Origin: Bin55 sp964511425 | GTDB taxonomy: Bacteria > Pseudomonadota > Gammaproteobacteria > Pseudomonadales > Azotimanducaceae | Length of the DNA: 39,670 bases | NCBI GenBank assembly: GCA_964511425.1 | Contig: CAZEFI010000014.1 | Location: forward strand, 1-39,670 | Reading direction: 5' to 3' | Shown here: positions 33,565 through 39,670 of the stretch, in pieces | Layout of the letters: each line of letters begins with the position of its first letter | Position numbering within the stretch: the first letter of the stretch is position 1 | Notes under the pieces: generated by a model | The model's input: only the letters and a program-made list of their open reading frames with translations | Told to the model about the DNA's origin: nothing | Databases searched by the model: none | Position numbers and translations under genes: made by a program

Positions 33565-34663
33565 ATGGCTGAATATACCTCAATCAGAGACCGGCTTAAA
33601 GACTTGCGAATCCGCACTATTGCATATCGAGACTCTCTTTGACTACGAAGCAAATAAAGATCGGCTCGCAGAAATTGAGCTAGAACTATCCAATCCCGAA
33701 GTTTGGGCGAATCTTGACTTTTCTCAATCTCTGACGAAAGAGCAAGCATCTCTGAGAACATCCGTACAAGGAGTCGAACGCACGTTAGCTCAAATACAAG
33801 ATTCAGAAGAGCTACTTTCCCTAGCAATCGAGGAACAAGATACCGAGGTGTTAGAGGAGATCGATTTACATCTTGACACAATCGAATCGACATTAAAGTC
33901 ATTAGAACTACAAAAGATGTTTTCTCATGAGCTTGATGCTAAAAACGCGTACATTGACATTCAGTTTGGTGAAGGAGGTACAGAATCGCAGGATTGGGCG
34001 AGTATGTTGTTCCGTATGTATGTGCAGTGGTGCGAGAAAAGTAACTTTAAATACCGCGTTGTTGAATTCTCAAATGGTGATATTGCCGGAATACGGAGTT
34101 CGACCATGCTAGTTCAAGGTGATCACGCGTACGGCTGGTTACGTACTGAGACTGGTGTTCATCGCTTGGTTCGAAACTCACCATTTGACTCAAATCATCG
34201 AAGACATACGTCGTTTGCATCGGTGTTTGTCTATGCCGAAATTGACGATGATGTGGAAGTTGAGATTGATCCAAGTGATGTGCGGACGGACACGTACCGC
34301 GCTAGCGGTGCGGGTGGGCAACACGTGAATCAAACAGACTCTGCCGTCCGTCTAACGCATCTTCCTACGAAAACGGTGGTGCAGTGTCAGAGCGAACGCT
34401 CACAGCACAAGAATAGAGCACAAGCGTGGAAACAACTGCGCGCAAAACTGTTCTATTTAATTCAAGAGGAAAAACAAGCAGAGCGACAGGCATTGGAGGA
34501 TGCGAAACCCAAAATCGGATTTGGTAGCCAAATTCGTTCCTACGTTCTCGATCAATCTCGTGTGAAAGATCACCGTACGGGCGTGGAGCGCTCCGATCCT
34601 GATCGAGTGTTAAATGGAGATCTAAAAACTTTTATGGAAGCTAGCTTGTTAGCAGGAATTTAA
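33565..34663 (+). CDS. prfB: Peptide chain release factor 2 (programmed +1 frameshift)
   Basis: RF2 terminates translation at UGA and UAA. Translation starts at ATG 33565 (GGAG seven bases before it), runs 25 codons to CTT TGA C at 33637-33643, then shifts +1 at T 33640 and continues from GAC (DYEANKDRLAEIE). The joined protein is 365 residues, the same as E. coli RF2. The stop-codon-recognition motif SPF is seen in RNSPFDSNHRRHTSF and the catalytic GGQ in SGAGGQHVNQTD. The frame upstream of the shift has no homology to RF2, so the longer frame starting in recJ is not the gene. RF2 abundance is expected to control its own shift. It overlaps lysS by one base (TAATG). Confidence 0.97.
33637..33642 (+). 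promoter_or_regulatory. prfB programmed +1 frameshift site (CTT TGA)
   Basis: The slippery Leu codon CTT is followed by in-frame TGA and C, exactly the E. coli recoding site. The upstream stimulator in E. coli is an AGGGGG Shine-Dalgarno-like sequence three bases before CTT. Here the same place reads CGAGACTCT, which has only GAG. The site is certain from the reading frames; the stimulator appears weak. Confidence 0.95.
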
Positions 34664-36147
34664 TGGACGAACGTAACGAAGCTTCCGTTCGACGGAGTAA
34701 ATTAGAAAGGTTGCGCGAACAAGGAGATGTGTTTCCCAACGATTGGCAGCGAACTCATTTCGCAAACGATTTACACCAATCGTTTCAAGACGCGACGAAA
34801 CAGCAATTAGAGCAGAACTCGCATGAGGTTTCAGTGGCGGGGCGAGTAGTATTGCGTCGTGAATTGGGTCGCGCTAGTTTTGTATCGGTCAGAGATATGT
34901 CGGGGACTATCCAGTGTTATTTGCGCTCAGATACACTTCCTGAAGAGGAATACTCCCTTTTTAAGGATCTGACTGACTTGGGAGACATAGTAGGAATCTG
35001 TGGCACTATGATGCGTACGAACAAGGGGGAACTCACAGTGCTCGCGACGAAGTTAAAACTATTAACGAAGTCACTACAACCATTTCCAAGTAAGTATCAA
35101 GGCGTTGAAGATCAGGAGCTCAAGTATCGACGACGCTATCTAGATTTAATCGCGAATGAAGAATCGCGAAAGTTGTTTGAGATCCGCAGTAAAGTGATCC
35201 AGTCGATTCGTCGATTTTTCGATGAGCGGGACTATCTAGAAGTCGAAACACCGATGATGCACCCCATACCTGGCGGTGCAGTCGCAAAGCCCTTTGTAAC
35301 ACATCACAATGTTCTTGATATGGATCTTTTCCTTAGAGTAGCTCCAGAGTTGTACTTGAAACGACTCGTTGTCGGTGGATACGAACGAGTCTACGAGATT
35401 AATCGGAACTTCCGGAACGAAGGGCTCTCTACCAGACACAATCCCGAGTTTACGATGCTGGAGTTTTACCAAGCATACGCGACCTACGACGATCTGATAA
35501 AACTCACAAGTGAACTTGTTTACGGGATAGCCACAACCGTATTTGATACCGATACGATTCGGTGGGGCGATCACAACATAACTTTTTCCCAGGAACCAAG
35601 AGTGATGTCAATGGAAGCCAGTGTTGCTGTAGCTTTAAGTGCCCCACAAATTACTGATGTACGCGATGAAAAGTACTTACGAGAACGTGCTCAACAACAT
35701 CACATTTCACTTACAAAGGATCTAGGCTGGGGCGGGGTACTCAATGAAATATTTGAGAATTTGGTTGAACCTACGTTAATCGAGCCATGTTTTATCGTGC
35801 AATATCCTATAGAGATTTCGCCTCTTGCGCGACGTAATGATTTGGATCCACTTTTAGCGGATCGATTTGAGTACTTTGTTGGAGGACGAGAAATTGCGAA
35901 CGGATTTTCGGAACTAAATGACCCAGACGATCAAGCAGAACGATTCCAAGAGCAGGTCCAACGACTAAATCGTGGCGATGACGAAGCAATGCATTTTGAC
36001 GAAGATTTCATTACCGCGCTGCAATACGGACTTCCTCCAACTGCCGGAGAAGGATTGGGGATCGACCGTCTGGTCATGCTCTTCACTAACACATCGACGA
36101 TTCGGGACGTCTTGTTGTTTCCGCACATGAAGCCCGCCAACCGATGA
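34663..36147 (+). CDS. lysS: Lysyl-tRNA synthetase, class II
   Basis: Charges tRNA-Lys with lysine. The N-terminal OB-fold anticodon domain (about residues 50-150) has SVAGRVVLRRELGRASFVSV. Class II motif 1 is in YLEVETPMMHPIPGGAVAKP, motif 2 in FRNEGLSTRHNPEFTMLE, and motif 3 in GEGLGIDRLVMLFTN. At 494 residues it matches E. coli LysS (505). It starts in TAATG with prfB and ends overlapping ung by four bases. Its operon is xerD-dsbC-recJ-prfB-lysS as in E. coli, extended here by ung and yciO. Confidence 0.97.
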   Translation: MDERNEASVRRSKLERLREQGDVFPNDWQRTHFANDLHQSFQDATKQQLEQNSHEVSVAGRVVLRRELGRASFVSVRDMSGTIQCYLRSDTLPEEEYSLFKDLTDLGDIVGICGTMMRTNKGELTVLATKLKLLTKSLQPFPSKYQGVEDQELKYRRRYLDLIANEESRKLFEIRSKVIQSIRRFFDERDYLEVETPMMHPIPGGAVAKPFVTHHNVLDMDLFLRVAPELYLKRLVVGGYERVYEINRNFRNEGLSTRHNPEFTMLEFYQAYATYDDLIKLTSELVYGIATTVFDTDTIRWGDHNITFSQEPRVMSMEASVAVALSAPQITDVRDEKYLRERAQQHHISLTKDLGWGGVLNEIFENLVEPTLIEPCFIVQYPIEISPLARRNDLDPLLADRFEYFVGGREIANGFSELNDPDDQAERFQEQVQRLNRGDDEAMHFDEDFITALQYGLPPTAGEGLGIDRLVMLFTNTSTIRDVLLFPHMKPANR

Positions 36148-36857
36148 CCGAGAATCACGATCGTATTAGGTTGCATCCCTCGTGGAAGAGCGTACTGGAA
36201 CAAGATCTTCGATCTGGGTATATGGCGCGTCTAAGAACCTTCTTACTTTCAGAAATACAATCCGGAAAGAAAATTTATCCGCCGATGCGTGAAGTGTTCA
36301 GTGCTTTGGATCATTGTCCTCTAGATCAGGTGCGTGTGGTAATTATTGGACAGGACCCATATCATGGTGAAAATCAAGCTCATGGTCTGAGTTTTAGCGT
36401 GAAGCCAGGAGTTCGACCGCCTCCCTCGCTACGGAACATCTTTCAAGAGATTCAAGATGACGTTGGTAATTCTTTACCTTCACCACGACGATTTCCGATG
36501 AATCGTGGTTGCTTAAACGGGTGGGCGAAACAAGGTGTGTTGTTGCTGAACTCTGTTTTGACCGTCGTTTCTGGTAGATCAGCTTCTCATCAGGGGTACG
36601 GTTGGGAAAAGTTTACCGACCAAATTGTGAAAATTGTGAATGAACAACGTGAGCACGTAGTTTTTTTACTTTGGGGTAGGCCCGCGCAAGATAAAGGAGC
36701 CATGGTCGATCGGGAAAAACACTGTGTATTGACCGCGCCACATCCTTCACCACTTTCGGCGGAACGAGGTTTTTTTGGTTGTAGACACTTTTCCAAAACG
36801 AACGAATATCTTCAAGAACATGGACATGAGCCCGTTGATTGGTTTGTGGTAGAGTAA
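36144..36857 (+). CDS. ung: Uracil-DNA glycosylase
   Basis: Family 1 Ung removes uracil from DNA after cytosine deamination or dUTP incorporation. The catalytic signature VVIIGQDPYHGENQAHG contains Asp 71; LLLNSVLTV and the leucine-loop motif APHPSPLS near residue 195 complete the set. The protein has 237 residues, close to E. coli Ung (229). It overlaps lysS by four bases (ATGA), so translation is probably coupled. Its place in this operon differs from E. coli, where ung lies elsewhere. Confidence 0.96.
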   Translation: MTENHDRIRLHPSWKSVLEQDLRSGYMARLRTFLLSEIQSGKKIYPPMREVFSALDHCPLDQVRVVIIGQDPYHGENQAHGLSFSVKPGVRPPPSLRNIFQEIQDDVGNSLPSPRRFPMNRGCLNGWAKQGVLLLNSVLTVVSGRSASHQGYGWEKFTDQIVKIVNEQREHVVFLLWGRPAQDKGAMVDREKHCVLTAPHPSPLSAERGFFGCRHFSKTNEYLQEHGHEPVDWFVVE

Positions 36858-36870
36858 ATAGGAGTTTTGA

Positions 36871-37491
36871 TTGAGTCAGTTTTTTGAAATTCATCCAACG
36901 CACCCTCAGCAGAGGCTGATCAAGGAAGCAGTGAAAATATTGTGTTCAACGGGAGTAATTGTCTACCCCACAGATGCGACTTACGCAATCGGATGTAGAT
37001 TGACAGACGCCGCTGCACTCGATCGCATTCGTACGATTCGAAGATTACAATCGGACCACTTGATGACTCTGGTCTGTAAGGACTTGTCCGATTTGTCCAC
37101 CTATGCACTAGTGGATAATTCCTCATACCGCTTGATACGTAGGCACACTCCTGGTCCTTTCACATTTATTTTGAAAGCTTCACGTGATGTTCCCAGACGA
37201 GTGGTGGGCACCAAACGTAAAACTATAGGACTGCGTATTCCCGACTCAGAAATTGCTCGAGCCTTGTTAGACACGCTCAACGAGCCGATACTATCAACAA
37301 CCTTGACTTTACCCGATGAAGATTTTCCATTGACCGATCCCAAGCAATTTCGCCGAAAGTTAGAACACGAAGTGGATGCAATTTTGGACGGTGGGGTACT
37401 AGGTCAGGAGTTCACCACACTTGTCGATTTGGAATCTGGTTTTCCAACAATCATTCGGCAAGGACTTGGTGTGCTTCGAGGTCAAGAATGA
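36871..37491 (+). CDS. yciO: YciO-family protein (Sua5/TsaC-like)
   Basis: A 206-residue cytosolic protein of the YrdC/Sua5 fold. It matches E. coli YciO closely at the start (MSQFFEIHPTHPQQRLI), in GVIVYPTDATYAIGC, and in HTPGPFTFILKASRDVPRR, with KRKTIGLRIP following. TsaC-type enzymes make threonylcarbamoyl-AMP for t6A in tRNA; YciO's exact role is less clear. The start is TTG 36871, with AGGAG six bases before it, which matches the E. coli N-terminus. It lies 13 bases after ung and ends the operon. Confidence 0.93.
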   Translation: MSQFFEIHPTHPQQRLIKEAVKILCSTGVIVYPTDATYAIGCRLTDAAALDRIRTIRRLQSDHLMTLVCKDLSDLSTYALVDNSSYRLIRRHTPGPFTFILKASRDVPRRVVGTKRKTIGLRIPDSEIARALLDTLNEPILSTTLTLPDEDFPLTDPKQFRRKLEHEVDAILDGGVLGQEFTTLVDLESGFPTIIRQGLGVLRGQE

Positions 37492-38027
37492 AGAATTGAG
37501 TCGAGGCTCAGTTGAACATTGAGCTATGTAGGGTTAACCAAGGTTACCTTGCACATTCGCTTCACCGTGGACTTCTAGATACAGTATAGCGGCGCAACAA
37601 ATCTTCGAATATTCAATCTGCTTTTCTTGTAGCAGAAGAAAACTGGTCATTTAAAAGTCGTCACTTTTGGTAGCCACGTCCGGTCGAATGGTTATTGTGA
37701 ATTGGTCGCACTCAAAGCTCCACTAAATCGGAAATGATGATCCGATCATAGTTGATCTGCTCGGATTGTGCGAGGGAGTCTTCGAGTTAAGTATTAAAAA
37801 AATAGTGGAACACGGATTTATGGAACTCAATAGCCTTGAACAAGTGACATTGGGGTTGTAATAAAGTTTTCAACTGGTTCAACCCACTATTTGCATCCAC
37901 GTTCTATTCAGGCAGCCAAGACTAAGAGAGTGAAATAGGTCCGTTTCATTCTAAACAATCCGATTGTCTCGAAACTCTGTCGATTTACTTAAAAGTGCGT
38001 GTGGATGACGTAGGTCTCTCTGAGAAA
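37492..38027. other. Long gene-poor spacer with possible gene remnants
   Basis: This 536-base stretch has no complete convincing gene. On the plus strand, 37727-37861 reads 44 sense codons between stops without an ATG near its start, giving a protein-like stretch (DLLGLCEGVFELSIKK) that I cannot identify; it may be a remnant. On the minus strand, ATG 37949 opens MKRTYFTLLVLAA, a lipoprotein-like signal, but TGA follows at 37910 and TAG six codons later. TTTTCTT-GTAGCAG-AAGAAAA near 37622-37642 is an inverted repeat of unknown purpose. It separates the conserved operon from unrecognised genes. Confidence 0.5.
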
Positions 38028-39407
38028 TTAGTCGAAAACACCAAGTTTGATCGCTACATCTTCAAATTTTTCAAGAGTCTGCCTTTTCATATTCGACATT
38101 GAACCTATATTTGTGAATGCTTGGTTAATCAGAGATCGACAACTCGGAAATTCGACGATTTCATCCGTATCGTCAATTATCGATTTGTCTGGTGTGCAAA
38201 CATGCTTCACTAACCATTCCAAATTAAAATTTACGTCTGCAGTTTCAAAAACCACAATTAGGTTAAGTGCTTCTTCTAGTCGCTTCTGGCTCGGTGTTGA
38301 GTACTTCTTCACCTTCTCCCAAGACGTACGCCAAGGTTGCTCAGTCCAGTAATCGTTTGCTGAATAAACAAGAGATGCAGCTTGATCACCAAATTGCGCG
38401 CCAAACGAAACTAATGTGTAAAAAATAGTGTCTCGATCAAGCGATCCTAACGAAACTATATCGTCTTGAAAGTGCCAAGTTCCCCGCTTCATTCCGATAC
38501 CGAATAGGTGCAAGTATTCCTTTGGGTATTGCTCTGCATTGAGTTCAAGGAAAGAGCTGTATTCCGCGCATTTTTTCTCTACCCAACGTTGTTCTAAATA
38601 GCCTTTCCACATTTGATTAACTTGATGGGGCTCCATATCGTGCCCCAAATAGTGTCTTTGGTGATTAAGAAAGTACTCAGTGGCAGATTCACGATAACAG
38701 ACATCATAGAAAGCGGCGTAGTTTGCGAAAGACTCTGCATGACAGGAGGTTTTCAGTTGCCACTTCGCGATGGTCTTGTCTTCAGAAAATGCCGCTACAA
38801 GCGCAATCTTATCCCCTTCGTTACTTTGGATAGCGTTCGGTAAGTACTCGTAAGGATTAAGCTCCCACTTTGAGACGGTGCGATCGTCCAACAAACATTC
38901 GGGTCGCGAAAGTGCATCCAATACTCTAGCGAGATCACCTTTTGGATCGGTAAAGATGCGTTCATATGTCATCGGATTATCCAAGTGAACTAGAGCGAAT
39001 TCTTGATGACTAGAGCTCGCAGGACCATACCGAGTAAACGGGTTGTTCGATCGAACGTGTTTTTCCAAGAATGCGATGCATTCGTCAGAAAAATTAATAT
39101 TTTTTAAACGTGATTTCGCGGCGTCTGTGTTCTCTATGGGGTTTGGATATTGAGAGAGAGCACATATCTCCCAGAAATCCTCAACATCTTTACTAGCGGT
39201 TGCTAATCGATAATCTTCCATAGAAGCATCGTCAATCATTGATCGTTGGGATTTGTCGATGTCCTCAGCTGATTTCGCTGTCGCAGGCACTGGTGAACGT
39301 GTAGTATTAAGCTTAATGAAATGGAGTAACATAAGCGCAATCACGATCACAAACATGCTTAATGTTATCAAAAGGAGTAGTCTAATGTGCGAACTGCTTA
39401 ACCGCAT
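38028..39407 (-). CDS. Membrane-anchored periplasmic protein of unknown function
   Basis: A 459-residue protein I do not recognise. An uncleaved-looking hydrophobic segment (about residues 9-30, LLLLITLSMFVIVIALMLL) should anchor it in the inner membrane with the rest in the periplasm. The large remainder has eight cysteines spread over it (for example ICALSQ, SDECIAF, PECLLDD, TSCHAES, DVCYRES), enough for four disulphides, plus many Trp and Tyr. Helices with repeated hydrophobic spacing suggest an alpha-helical repeat fold. Its ATG overlaps the end of the upstream gene by ten bases, so the two are probably cotranslated. Function and substrate unknown. Confidence 0.75.
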   Translation of the reverse strand: MRLSSSHIRLLLLITLSMFVIVIALMLLHFIKLNTTRSPVPATAKSAEDIDKSQRSMIDDASMEDYRLATASKDVEDFWEICALSQYPNPIENTDAAKSRLKNINFSDECIAFLEKHVRSNNPFTRYGPASSSHQEFALVHLDNPMTYERIFTDPKGDLARVLDALSRPECLLDDRTVSKWELNPYEYLPNAIQSNEGDKIALVAAFSEDKTIAKWQLKTSCHAESFANYAAFYDVCYRESATEYFLNHQRHYLGHDMEPHQVNQMWKGYLEQRWVEKKCAEYSSFLELNAEQYPKEYLHLFGIGMKRGTWHFQDDIVSLGSLDRDTIFYTLVSFGAQFGDQAASLVYSANDYWTEQPWRTSWEKVKKYSTPSQKRLEEALNLIVVFETADVNFNLEWLVKHVCTPDKSIIDDTDEIVEFPSCRSLINQAFTNIGSMSNMKRQTLEKFEDVAIKLGVFD

Positions 39408-39670
39408 AAATCGAAGTGGTTATATACGTAGTTACCCTCGTTGAAGGGGGCGGGTGTATCTTCCAGTTCTTTGAAAATTCTTTCAAGTTCTCGGAGTTCT
39501 GTCATTTCTTTTTCACTGAGCTGTTCGCCTTCAACTTTTTTTCCTATAAGTTTGTTATATTTTCTCTTTTTCTCCTCCCATTCTGTTCCCGATGGGACTT
39601 CAAGATACGCCTGAGGCGGATTCCGATTGTAAACTTGTATATACAAATCGTGTGCTCTTTTTTGTGCCTG
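39398..39670 (-). CDS. Partial protein, C-terminal end only (5' end beyond the window)
   Basis: The frame is open to the right edge, so the gene begins outside the window and only its last 90 residues are visible. They start QAQKRAHDLYIQVYNRNPP, continue through a Lys/Glu-rich helical stretch (KKRKYNKLIGKKVEGEQLSE), and end NEGNYVYNHFDLCG. A TTG at 39646 is an in-frame internal codon and not a likely start. I cannot assign a family. Polar ends of this type occur in secreted toxin and effector C-termini, but that is only a resemblance. It overlaps the start of the next gene by ten bases. Confidence 0.65.
   Translation of the reverse strand, partial: QAQKRAHDLYIQVYNRNPPQAYLEVPSGTEWEEKKRKYNKLIGKKVEGEQLSEKEMTELRELERIFKELEDTPAPFNEGNYVYNHFDLCG

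Noticed and set aside
1..39670. CRISPR arrays, insertion sequences, phage integration sites
   Set aside because: I saw no spaced direct repeats, transposase or phage genes; the only recombinase is the housekeeping XerD in its usual operon, and the two tRNA genes have no flanking integrase or duplicated 3' end.

Overview
The window reads as chromosomal DNA of a gammaproteobacterium with GC in the mid-40s percent (by eye). Two blocks match the order known from Escherichia coli: corB(yfjD)-ypjD divergent from ffh-rpsP-rimM-trmD-rplS, and xerD-dsbC-recJ-prfB-lysS. LpxC, a TonB-dependent receptor, an outer-membrane barrel and DsbC indicate a Gram-negative cell. I cannot name the genus. There are no insertion sequences, phage genes or CRISPR arrays.

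Layout, left to right. 1-3514: a TerB-like protein, lpxC, gltX and tRNA-Ala(GGC). 3534-6711 (minus strand): a tight four-gene operon of a PspB-like membrane protein, an MscS-type channel, a soluble protein resembling the MgtE cytosolic domains, and full MgtE. 6955-9996: a lone heme-copper oxidase subunit III followed by a Cu+ P-type ATPase. 10030-11367 (minus): coaE, a hypothetical protein with a repeated motif, and a 47-residue lipoprotein. 11641-17379: selenium genes (an oxidoreductase-SelD fusion and selC for tRNA-Sec) enclosing an M14 hydrolase/GCS2 ligase pair and a rhomboid protease. 17588-22384: a TonB-dependent receptor and leuA. 22374-24762 (minus): ypjD, corB and a small Cys-ended protein. 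24893-29913: the ffh-to-rplS block, with an outer-membrane barrel inserted between ffh and rpsP. 29964-37491: xerD, dsbC, recJ, prfB (programmed +1 frameshift), lysS, ung and yciO. 37492-39670: an apparently gene-poor gap followed by two unrecognised minus-strand genes, the last running off the right edge.

Most genes are ordinary housekeeping. The least ordinary items are: ribosomal protein S16 with a 183-residue, very acidic C-terminal extension; a tRNA-Sec that folds with a 7+5 rather than 8+5 acceptor/T branch and has a promoter predicted to start at its first base; the PspB-MscS-(soluble MgtE-like)-MgtE operon; a small CGASCG-tailed protein translationally coupled to corB; and the unrecognised pair at the right edge. 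selD and selC imply selenocysteine use, but selA, selB and a convincing selenoprotein gene are not in this window.
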